A stretch of DNA of 8,544 bases from an uncultured Clostridia bacterium (GTDB taxonomy: Bacteria > Bacillota > Clostridia > Oscillospirales > Ruminococcaceae). Of this stretch, positions 1-5,888 are shown piece after piece. Within the stretch, counting starts at the first letter, position 1; every line of letters begins with the position of its first letter. The notes under the pieces are model-generated. The model was not told the origin of the DNA, made no database searches, and saw nothing but the letters and a program-made list of their open reading frames with translations. Position numbers and translations under genes: made by a program. The stretch lies in the NCBI GenBank assembly GCA_946533615.1, contig CAMNBY010000302.1, positions 1 to 8,544 on the forward strand. Reading direction: 5' to 3'.

Positions 1-147
1 GCGTTTTCGGGGACGTTCCCTTCTTGTGGTCTCCCCCTCGCAGGACGTGGCAGTATTGTTCCTACCACACAAAACGAGTGAGCGCAGCAGGACGTCAACA
101 AAAGCGGCGCAGAAGCCCTACTTCAAACAAAGCCCCCTGCCCCCCAC

Positions 148-213
148 AGTATCGCGAGGGAACCCCGGCACATTTCGCTGTTGTGAACGAGCTTGCGAGT
201 GATCTCGCGGATC
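148..213 (-). repeat. Inverted copy of the intergenic repeat found at 1078-1144
   Basis: Read on the minus strand, this segment aligns without gaps to 1078-1144. The first 34 bases (213 down to 180) differ from 1078-1111 at only two positions, the middle is more diverged, and the far end again matches the TCGCGATAC core. The next bases (GTGGGGG on the minus strand) resemble the end of the array at 1317-1324. The copy lies in the 5' flank of the DUF2461 gene, so the gene sits between two oppositely oriented copies. No gene is convincing in bases 1-250; the one open frame there overlaps this repeat and has no family resemblance that I can see. Confidence 0.8.
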
Positions 214-253
214 AAAAAAACGCACCCGCGCCCGGGTCGGATTAAAAAAGGTG

Positions 254-282
254 TTGATTTAGGGGGGGAGTTATGATATAAT
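254..282 (+). promoter_or_regulatory. Sigma-A-type promoter with extended -10
   Basis: A -35 box TTGATT (254-259) and a perfect -10 box TATAAT (277-282) are separated by 17 bp. A TG dinucleotide at 274-275 lies one base before the -10, the extended -10 arrangement. Transcription should start near 288-290, about 30 nt before the ATG of the DUF2461 gene. Confidence 0.85.
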
Positions 283-319
283 AGACCCATGAAAGACGAG
301 CAGAGGAAAGGGAGATAAA

Positions 320-1057
320 ATGTTTACAGGATTCTCGGAGGAGGCGGTACAGTTCCTTAGGGAGCTGGCCGTACATGATGACAAGGAATGGTTCGAGGAG
401 CACAAGAAGACATACACCGAAAAGCTTTACCGACCGATGAAGGAGCTCTGTGAGGAGCTTTTTAAGCCGTATTCAAAGATAGATACGATGATGAGCAAGG
501 CGGGGCGGATCTACCGCGACCCGAACTTTCCGCCATACCGCCGTTACCGCGAGGAGATGTGGCTGATAATAAAGCACGAGGCCTGGAACTGGAGCACTAC
601 GCCGTCGATGTTTTTTGAGCTGTCGGCAGGCGGTGCCGTGTTCGGGTTCAAGATCACGCACCCGACAGCGGCGACGATGAACAATTTCAGGCAGAAGATA
701 ACGACCGACGAGGGGGATTTTCTCTCGCTTGCAAGGCGTTTGAGGCGGCGGGGGTTCTCGATCGGCGGCGACGAATACAAGCGCCCGAAGCCCTGCCCTT
801 TGCCCGAGGCTGAGGAATTTTTCAGAAAGAAATCTCTGACGATAACGAAGAGCATTGCCCCAAGTGCGGAGCTTTACTCTCCATCGCTTGCAAAGGACGC
901 AGCGCAGGCTTTCAAGGCTGTATTCCCTGTGAACGAGCTGTTCGAGGAGCTTGCGGCGCAGGCGGAGGCCGAGAAGCTTGCGGCGAAGCTAACGGCGCAG
1001 CTTGAACAAGAATCGACCCCGATGCCCCCTGCCCCCAAGTCCGATTTCATGTGGTGA
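320..1057 (+). CDS. DUF2461 / TIGR02453 family protein
   Basis: This is a 245-residue soluble protein of the DUF2461 family (COG5587), for which I know no established biochemical role. Family hallmarks are visible: an N-terminal F.GF..EA..FL.EL segment (residues 2-16) followed by DDKEWFEEHK (20-29), the conserved RIYRD.NFPPYR stretch (63-74), and the W-rich middle with a FGF turn (about 89-110). Length is normal for the family. The C-terminal tail (about 208-241) is Ala/Glu/Lys-rich helix ending in a Pro-rich stretch and looks lineage-specific. The ATG at 320 is chosen because GGGAG (310-314) lies five bases upstream and a strong promoter lies at 254-282. No signal peptide or membrane segment is present. 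The gene appears monocistronic and is bracketed by inverted repeat copies. Family assignment is confident; function is unknown. Confidence 0.9.
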   Translation: MFTGFSEEAVQFLRELAVHDDKEWFEEHKKTYTEKLYRPMKELCEELFKPYSKIDTMMSKAGRIYRDPNFPPYRRYREEMWLIIKHEAWNWSTTPSMFFELSAGGAVFGFKITHPTAATMNNFRQKITTDEGDFLSLARRLRRRGFSIGGDEYKRPKPCPLPEAEEFFRKKSLTITKSIAPSAELYSPSLAKDAAQAFKAVFPVNELFEELAAQAEAEKLAAKLTAQLEQESTPMPPAPKSDFMW

Positions 1058-1077
1058 GTGCTAACGGCGCACGGCCG

Positions 1078-1317
1078 GATTCGCGAGATCACTCGCAAGC
1101 TCGTTTACAACGGTGTGATGAGCAGGGGCTTCCTCGCGATACGGGTACACAGCGTGTACCACGCAGGTCGCGTGAGCGGCGGCAAGCCGCCTCACAACTA
1201 TGTGATGTGCGAGATCGTCCTCGCGATACGGGTACACGGCGTGTACCACGCAGGTCGCGTGAGCGGCGGTAAACCGCCTCACAACTGTGTGATGTGCGGG
1301 ATAGTCCTCGCGATACG
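1078..1317 (+). repeat. 87-bp-period tandem repeat array with hairpins
   Basis: Two full units (1131-1217 and 1218-1304) have an exact 87-bp period and differ at six positions by my count. A partial third unit begins at 1305 with TCCTCGCGATACG. The segment 1078-1130 is an older, more diverged unit in the same register: for example TCGCG, CAAGC, ACAAC and TGTGATG all recur 87 bases apart. Each full unit contains a GTACAC/GTGTAC hairpin (1145-1159; 1232-1246) and a GGCGG/CCGCC hairpin with a four-base loop (1178-1191; 1265-1278). Open frames run across it in several frames on both strands, but they are simply translated repeats. This is the content of the 341-bp gap between the DUF2461 gene and the membrane protein gene. 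Confidence 0.9.
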
Positions 1318-1335
1318 GTGGGGGTCAGATGGATT

Positions 1336-1370
1336 TGTGTGGGGGGATAATGCCCACACAGGGCTTTTCT
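1336..1370 (+). terminator. Possible terminator or leader hairpin before the membrane protein gene
   Basis: TGTGTGGG (1336-1343) can pair perfectly with CCCACACA (1353-1360). An alternative GCCC/GGGC stem (1352-1355 with 1361-1364) is followed directly by TTTTCT. The two structures share bases and exclude each other. It could end transcription from the upstream region or form part of the leader of the 1399 gene. The alternative stem is only 4 bp, so this is a weak call. Confidence 0.3.
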
Positions 1371-1398
1371 ATCATCTAACATCTAGGAGGGTGAAAAT

Positions 1399-1992
1399 AT
1401 GAAACAGTTATATGCAAGAAACAAGGCGATGCGGGTGATCTCGGTGGTCGGGCTGGTGATTTGTGTGGCTGTGTTCGGAGCGGGGCTATACAAGTTCTTC
1501 ACGCTGCTTACAAAGTCGAATCTCTCCTCGTCGGACACGAACACGATGACGGTCATGGCGGTGGCTGTGGGAGTTTCGGGACTGCTGGGGGTGCTGTTTG
1601 CAGTGCTTTCGGTGAGAAGCTCGCGCATCACGGCGGCGCTGAAACGCATTGAAGACCGCGGGCGCTTCGGCGAGCTTTCGGACATCAAGACCAACAGCTA
1701 CGATCTGCCGAGGCTTAAGATCGCTGTCGGGCAGAGTGCTATGCTTCTCAAAAAGCGCTATGTGGTGTTTTACGATGACATCACCCACGTTTACAAGCGG
1801 ATAGTCCAGTACTACACGAACGGCGTGATACACTCGCACGATTCGGATTTTCTGTGCTTCCACGACGGCTCGACCTATGACCTGAAAAAGGATCCCGCCG
1901 TTTCGATCGGCTACGGCGACGATGCTGAGATAGATATGCTGATGGATCTGCTGATGAAGAAGAACAGCAGCATAACAATCGGAAGGCCGTAA
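1399..1992 (+). CDS. Two-helix membrane protein of unknown function with cytoplasmic domain
   Basis: This 197-residue protein is not one I recognise with confidence. The N-terminus is short and basic (K2, R7, K9, R12), followed by a hydrophobic helix at about residues 12-33. A polar Ser/Thr-rich loop (40-49) leads to a second helix at about 50-72 and then a basic stretch (R73, R76, K82, R83). The positive-inside pattern puts both ends in the cytoplasm. The C-terminal 110 residues look like a small mixed alpha/beta domain: KKRYVVFYDDITHVYKR (118-134) and FLCFHDGSTYDL (151-162) resemble strands of PH-like domains in small Firmicutes membrane proteins, which is only an impression. The start is set by AGGAGGGTG (1385-1393), six bases before the ATG. 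I see no good promoter nearby. The GH3 gene follows 64 bp downstream on the same strand, so they may be cotranscribed, though hairpins lie between. Confidence 0.75.
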   Translation: MKQLYARNKAMRVISVVGLVICVAVFGAGLYKFFTLLTKSNLSSSDTNTMTVMAVAVGVSGLLGVLFAVLSVRSSRITAALKRIEDRGRFGELSDIKTNSYDLPRLKIAVGQSAMLLKKRYVVFYDDITHVYKRIVQYYTNGVIHSHDSDFLCFHDGSTYDLKKDPAVSIGYGDDAEIDMLMDLLMKKNSSITIGRP

Positions 1993-2006
1993 AAAGCTTA
2001 GGCAAG

Positions 2007-2037
2007 CCAAGCTGGGGGCTTGGGGGTCATGCCCCCA
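2007..2037 (+). other. Overlapping hairpins between the membrane protein and GH3 genes
   Basis: CCAAGC (2007-2012) pairs with GCTTGG (2018-2023), and TGGGGG (2021-2026) pairs with CCCCCA (2032-2037). The two hairpins share bases 2021-2023, so they compete. No T-run follows, so this is not a standard intrinsic terminator. It ends eight bases before the AGGAGGT ribosome binding site of the GH3 gene (2046-2052), a position where it could affect readthrough or translation. GC-rich hairpins like this are common between Clostridia genes. Confidence 0.45.
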
Positions 2038-2056
2038 TTATCGATAGGAGGTTATA

Positions 2057-4804
2057 ATGAGATATCTGTCTAATGACAAAGCATATCAGAGAGCCTGTGA
2101 GCTGGTGAAGGAGCTTGAGCTTGATGAGAAGCTCGGACTGCTTTCGACACACCAGAGGGCCGTGGAGCGCCTTGGTATTCCCGAGTTTTATATCGGGACC
2201 GAGGTGGCGCGAGGCTATGTCGGGAGAAGCAAGGACAAGCCCTCCACTGTTTTTCCGCAGCCCACGGGTCTTGCGGCGACCTTTGACAGGGAGCTGATGC
2301 TCCGCCTTGGCGAGATCGCAGGGCGTGAGGCTCGCGCCTATTACAATGCGGAGAAGAAAGGCGGTCTCTGTCTCTGGGGGCCGACTGTGGATATGGTGCG
2401 TGACCCCCGGTGGGGCAGGACAGAGGAGGCCTACGGCGAGGATCCCTGTCTTGCGGGCGAGCTGTCTGCGGCTTACACAACGGGCATGGCAGGGGAAAAG
2501 GGCGAGGCCTTTATGACCGTACCGACGCTGAAGCACTTCTGCGCAAACAACAACGAAGAGGGTCGCGGCAGCTGCAAGACCTATCTTCCGCTGAGGCTCA
2601 AGCACGAATACTACTACGCGGCTTTCGAGGGGGCGCTCCGTCACGGCGGCGCTCGCAGCGTTATGGCTGCCTACAACGAGATAAACGGCGTCCCGGGCAT
2701 AATGAACCCGGAGCTTAAAAGCATATTGCAGGATGAATGGGGGATGTGGTTCACCGTCAGCGACGGCGGCGACTTCACCCAGAACGTCACCTCTCACGGC
2801 TATTGCGAGACCCTGAGCGAGAGCTATGCCCTTTGCGTGAAGGCAGGCGGCGACATAATGACCGACGCTGAGAGCGCTGTGGAAGCGGCGGCGAGGAAGG
2901 CTCTTGAAAAGGGGCTGATAACAGAGGCCGACATAGACGTGCCTGTTATCGCAACGCTTTACGCGCGGATACGCCTCGGGAACATCGGCGGGAACGAGTA
3001 TGACGCGATCGGCGAGGAGGTCATCGACTGCGAGGCTCACCGCGAGACGAACCGCCGCGCAGCACGCGAGCAGATAGTGCTGATGAAAAACGACGGCGTA
3101 CTTCCCGTGAAGGGAACTCCCGACAAGATCGCGGTGCTGGGGCCGATGGCTGACGAGACACTGATGGACTGGTACACGGGCTACTCGAACCGCGAGGAAA
3201 CGGTGCTTGACGCCATGCGCCGCGAGTTCCCCGAGAGCATGATAGTCCACGACAGCCTGTGGGACAGGGTGGCTCTGCTCTGTCCCAACGGCAAGTATCT
3301 TTCTGCGAAGCAGGACGGAACCCTCCGCGCCGACGCCGACGAGATAACCGCCGCCGAGACCTTCGAGCTGCAGGATTGGGGCGAGAACTGGCAGAACCTT
3401 TTCTCTGTGAAGTACGGCAGATATGTAAGGCTTTTCGACGACGGCAGCATAAGGCTGCACAACAGGCGCATCTTCGACTGGTTCACACGCGAGACCTTCA
3501 ACCTCTTCGACCTTGACGGCAAGCTGCTGATAGAGGAATTTCTGGATCACCGCAGGCTCTGCTGTGACGGAGAGGGTGTGCTTTCGGTAACAAAGCGCCG
3601 CAGCGTGAATGATGACATGATATTCCGCCGCGTGACAGTGAGCCGGGGCGAGGAGCGCATCGATGAGCTGACCGAGGGCAGCAGCCTGACTCTTTACTGC
3701 GTCGGGAACTATCCCGTCCAGACGGCAAAGGAATGCTATGACAGGAAGACCCTCGCGCTGAACATACAGCAGGGAATGGCGATGAAGCTGGCGATGCACG
3801 ACCCCGGCTCAGTGCTTGCGGTGATCTCCAGCTATCCATATTCCTTCAACGCAGGCGAGGAATACTGCGGAGCGATACTCTACAGCAGCCACGCAGGGGA
3901 GTTCCTCGGCGACGCGGTTGCAGGAACGCTGACAGGCCGCTACAACCCGGCAGGCAGGCTGCCGCTGACCTGGTACAAGAGCGAGCACGAGCTGCCTGAC
4001 ATAAAGAACTACGACATCGAGAGCAGCGGCACGACTTATATGTACTTCACGGGCGAGCCTATGGCAGAGTTCGGCTACGGACTGAGCTATTCGGAATTTG
4101 AGTACGGCGGCCTTGAGCTGGCGGAGAGCAGCGGCGGTATCAGAGCAGAGCTTGCCGTGACAAACACCTCGGACACGGACGGCGAGGAAGTGGTGCAGCT
4201 CTACTTCAATATGCCTGACTCCGCCGTGAGCAGGCCGAACATAAAGCTCTGCGCTTTTGAGCGTGTGTTCATTCCCGCAGGCGAGAGCAGGCTTGTTACG
4301 CTTAACGTGTCAAAAGACGCCCTGCGGATATACGACGTCCGCAGCGGAAGAATGCTTGTGGAGGGCGGAACATACCGCTTTATGGCAGGCGCCTCCTCGC
4401 AGGACATCAGGCAGGAGGGGTATCTTTCCGTGACGGGAGAGGCGATCGGCAGCAGGCCTGACAGCTTCGGCGCCGAGAGCTTTGAGAGCGGACGGGATAT
4501 AAAGATATTCTTCTCGAAGTCCTTGCAGAGCAGCTATATCCGCTGCTGCGGCTGGAACGGCGAGGCCGTGTACGGCGGACTGGAGACCGAGGGCAAGACA
4601 AAGCTTGTTATCAGGGCGTCATCGCTTATCGGGAGCAAGGAAATGACGGTGAAGCTGGGAGAGCGTGAAACAAAGCTCACGCTTGCGGCTTCGGACAGCT
4701 ACGATGATCTCCGCGAATACGAGACAGAGATCACTGAGGGAGCGGAAACGCTGACGCTCGGCTTGCAGCAGGACTGCTGTGTAGAGGAGATAAAGCTGTG
4801 CTAA
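2057..4804 (+). CDS. Glycoside hydrolase family 3 enzyme (beta-glucosidase/beta-xylosidase type) with inserted and C-terminal beta domains
   Basis: This 915-residue enzyme should release beta-linked glucose, xylose or a related sugar from the non-reducing ends of oligosaccharides by a retaining mechanism. There is no signal peptide, so it is probably cytoplasmic and acts on imported oligosaccharides. The N-terminal barrel (about 1-310) has the family signatures DPRWGRTEEAYGEDP (116-130), KHFCANN (159-165), MAAYNEINGVP (203-213) and VSDGG (234-238), with D236 as predicted nucleophile. The alpha/beta-sandwich domain begins near 340 (LMKNDGVLPV, IAVLGP) and resumes near 545, with AKECYDR (557-563; E559 the likely acid/base by position) and GRYNPAGRLPLTWY (627-640). 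FGYGLSYSEFEY (672-683) leads into the fibronectin-III-like domain (about 685-790). Between about 400 and 535 sits an extra domain rich in fascin-like GKYL and GRYV repeats. Residues about 795-915 form a further beta domain resembling CBM6/35-type modules. The start is fixed by AGGAGGT at 2046-2052. Substrate cannot be settled from sequence. Confidence 0.95.
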   Translation: MRYLSNDKAYQRACELVKELELDEKLGLLSTHQRAVERLGIPEFYIGTEVARGYVGRSKDKPSTVFPQPTGLAATFDRELMLRLGEIAGREARAYYNAEKKGGLCLWGPTVDMVRDPRWGRTEEAYGEDPCLAGELSAAYTTGMAGEKGEAFMTVPTLKHFCANNNEEGRGSCKTYLPLRLKHEYYYAAFEGALRHGGARSVMAAYNEINGVPGIMNPELKSILQDEWGMWFTVSDGGDFTQNVTSHGYCETLSESYALCVKAGGDIMTDAESAVEAAARKALEKGLITEADIDVPVIATLYARIRLGNIGGNEYDAIGEEVIDCEAHRETNRRAAREQIVLMKNDGVLPVKGTPDKIAVLGPMADETLMDWYTGYSNREETVLDAMRREFPESMIVHDSLWDRVALLCPNGKYLSAKQDGTLRADADEITAAETFELQDWGENWQNLFSVKYGRYVRLFDDGSIRLHNRRIFDWFTRETFNLFDLDGKLLIEEFLDHRRLCCDGEGVLSVTKRRSVNDDMIFRRVTVSRGEERIDELTEGSSLTLYCVGNYPVQTAKECYDRKTLALNIQQGMAMKLAMHDPGSVLAVISSYPYSFNAGEEYCGAILYSSHAGEFLGDAVAGTLTGRYNPAGRLPLTWYKSEHELPDIKNYDIESSGTTYMYFTGEPMAEFGYGLSYSEFEYGGLELAESSGGIRAELAVTNTSDTDGEEVVQLYFNMPDSAVSRPNIKLCAFERVFIPAGESRLVTLNVSKDALRIYDVRSGRMLVEGGTYRFMAGASSQDIRQEGYLSVTGEAIGSRPDSFGAESFESGRDIKIFFSKSLQSSYIRCCGWNGEAVYGGLETEGKTKLVIRASSLIGSKEMTVKLGERETKLTLAASDSYDDLREYETEITEGAETLTLGLQQDCCVEEIKLC

Positions 4805-4857
4805 GGACAGCCCAGTGCGCGGCGGCGGTCAGATGTATCGTGCGGGAGGAAAGAAAT

Positions 4858-4995
4858 TGATAATTGATAGTTTTTCAATGCACAATTCACAATGCACAAT
4901 TAAACTGACGGCTGCCGTGAAGGTCGGCTTTGCGGAAAATAAAATGACCCGCCGAAGGCGGCACCGCTCATTATCAACTATCCATTCAGCCGACC
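4858..4995 (+). repeat. MITE-like or palindromic intergenic element
   Basis: GGTCGGCT (4922-4929) is an exact inverted repeat of AGCCGACC (4988-4995). Inside it, GCGG (4932-4935) can pair with CCGC (4964-4967), and a CCGCC-GAA-GGCGG hairpin sits at 4949-4961. Just outside, a stretch of near-repeated ACAATTC/ACAATTA motifs (about 4879-4903) and GATAATTGATAG (4860-4871) is loosely inverted to CTATC/TTATC motifs at 4971-4983. This looks like one of the small non-coding repeats common in Clostridia genomes. Copy number cannot be judged from one window. The 73-codon open frame crossing it has no ribosome binding site or family resemblance that I can see. Confidence 0.55.
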
Positions 4996-5065
4996 ACGAA
5001 GCCCCGATAGAACCACTCGCAACAAGGCTTTCCTAACGGCTGCACCGCCGCCTCATTCACAAGGA

Positions 5066-5132
5066 CACCCGCCTCCCCTCCGGGGAGGCTCACAAAGCCT
5101 TGTCAGGCGCTCGATTGAGACCTTGGTGGGTG
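5066..5132. other. Compact three-hairpin element
   Basis: An outer CACCC (5066-5070) / GGGTG (5128-5132) pairing closes a junction with three small hairpins. They are a perfect 8-bp stem GCCTCCCC/GGGGAGGC with a 3-nt loop (5071-5089), GCCT/AGGC (5097-5108) and CTC/GAG (5110-5119). It lies immediately before the bidirectional terminator, in the 374-bp gene-free gap between GH3 and the phosphatase. It could be a structured repeat, a small RNA or part of the GH3 3' untranslated region. I do not recognise it as a known RNA family. Confidence 0.5.
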
Positions 5133-5137
5133 AATTA

Positions 5138-5176
5138 AAAAACGGGACTTGACCATTTCGGTCAGGTCCCGTTTTT
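5138..5176. terminator. Bidirectional intrinsic terminator between convergent genes
   Basis: CGGGACTTGACC (5143-5154) pairs with GGTCAGGTCCCG (5160-5171), with one T-G wobble and a 5-nt ATTTC loop. It is flanked by A5 on the left and T5 on the right that also pair. The T-run on each strand makes it work in both directions. It lies 333 bp after the GH3 stop and directly against the phosphatase stop codon at 5179-5181, so it probably serves both. Confidence 0.93.
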
Positions 5177-5178
5177 GA

Positions 5179-5634
5179 TTATTCTGAAATGTACCGAGCC
5201 AGCAGGGCCTTGCAGCCCTCGCTGATCTCGTTGTAGGCCGTCTCGAAATCGCGGGTGTACCAGGGGTCGTCAACGTCCTCGGAGCGGCCCGCGAACTCGA
5301 GCAGGCGGTGTATCTTGCCCTCGGGGTCGGAGGGTATGATCCGCCCTAAGTTGCGCAGGTTGTAGGAGTCCATTACTACCAGCAGGTCGTAGCGGTCATA
5401 GTCGCCGGCGGTGACGCGAACGGCTCGCTTGCCCTTGCAGCCGAGCCCGTGTGCGGCCAGCTCCCTCGCCGCAGGCGGATAGACGGGGTTGCCCAACTCC
5501 TCGGTGCTGGTCGCCGCCGACGCGATGAAATAGTCTTCCTCGCGCCCCGCCTGCCGCACAAGGTCTTTCATTATAAACTCCGCCATTGGGCTCCGACAGA
5601 TATTGCCGTGGCAGACGAATAGTATCTTTACCAT
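5179..5634 (-). CDS. Low-molecular-weight protein tyrosine phosphatase
   Basis: This 151-residue cytoplasmic enzyme of the LMW-PTP family hydrolyses phosphotyrosine, and in some bacteria phosphoarginine, on proteins. The P-loop is intact near the N-terminus: ILFVCHGNICRSPMAEF with nucleophile C8 and R14 in the CX5R pattern. The general-acid motif DDPWY (D123 in DPWY) is present near the C-terminus, as the family requires. The start is placed at the ATG at 5634 because AGGGAG (5643-5648) lies eight bases upstream and the P-loop then begins at the usual position; an open frame continues upstream to 5697, but those 21 residues are atypical and probably untranslated. A 6-bp hairpin (CGCAAA/TTTGCG, 5658-5676) lies in the leader. 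A possible promoter in the AT-rich DNA at about 5700-5730 is weak. No kinase or exopolysaccharide genes are adjacent, so the substrate is unknown. Confidence 0.93.
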   Translation of the reverse strand: MVKILFVCHGNICRSPMAEFIMKDLVRQAGREEDYFIASAATSTEELGNPVYPPAARELAAHGLGCKGKRAVRVTAGDYDRYDLLVVMDSYNLRNLGRIIPSDPEGKIHRLLEFAGRSEDVDDPWYTRDFETAYNEISEGCKALLARYISE

Positions 5635-5720
5635 TCTGTTTTCTCCCTTCAAAGTCACGCAAAACGCGTATTTGCGCGGTATACGGCACTTTTTCAATAA
5701 TGCTAATATTTTTATATTTC

Positions 5721-5750
5721 CTCAAATTTTCTCATATTTTCTCGAATTTT
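5721..5750. repeat. Three tandem 10-bp AT-rich repeats
   Basis: Three consecutive decamers share the pattern CTC, two variable bases, then ATTTT, in exact 10-bp register (5721-5730, 5731-5740, 5741-5750). The spacing matches one helical turn, which favours intrinsic curvature or cooperative protein binding. It lies between the phosphatase start and the integrase end. Tn916-type integrases favour bent AT-rich targets, so this may be part of the target or of the element end. Confidence 0.6.
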
Positions 5751-5760
5751 TGCCTTTTCC

Positions 5761-5781
5761 AATGGTAAAATAATGGTAAAA
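5761..5781. repeat. Direct repeat AATGGTAAAA x2, candidate integrase arm sites
   Basis: Two perfect copies of AATGGTAAAA (5761-5770 and 5772-5781) are separated by one base, an 11-bp period. Tn916-family elements carry short direct repeats near their ends that bind the integrase N-terminal domain. This pair lies about 110 bp beyond the integrase stop codon, a comparable place. The role is inferred from position only. Confidence 0.45.
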
Positions 5782-5888
5782 CCGAGTGCCATCTGCTGCG
5801 TTTTTACGTTATTTCAGGCTTTTTGAAGCCTTGGATTTCATAAAAAGTTCACACTCTCGTGTTCATATGCCACGATTCAGCGCAATTT

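Noticed and set aside
24..245. 73-codon open frame near the left edge
   Set aside because: No ribosome binding site, no recognisable family, unlike codon use, and it overlaps the inverted repeat copy at 148-213.
1078..1317. CRISPR array
   Set aside because: The whole 87-bp unit repeats, with no variable spacers and no cas genes.
1051..1402. Open frames on both strands across the 87-bp repeats
   Set aside because: They are open because 87 is divisible by three; the peptides are repeated translations and exist on both strands at once.
2027..3799. 590-codon minus-strand open frame opposite GH3
   Set aside because: It is antisense to an unmistakable GH3 gene with full motifs; long shadow frames are expected with this codon use.
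4815..5036. 73-codon open frame downstream of GH3
   Set aside because: It crosses the palindromic repeat element, and the peptide resembles translated repeat DNA with no ribosome binding site.
5635..5697. N-terminal extension of the phosphatase to an ATG at 5697
   Set aside because: The ATG at 5634 has AGGGAG eight bases upstream and places the catalytic P-loop at the usual distance from the N-terminus.
5816..5831. AGGCTT/AAGCCT hairpin as int terminator
   Set aside because: It is a 6-bp stem without a T-run on the minus strand, so it does not meet the pattern of an intrinsic terminator.
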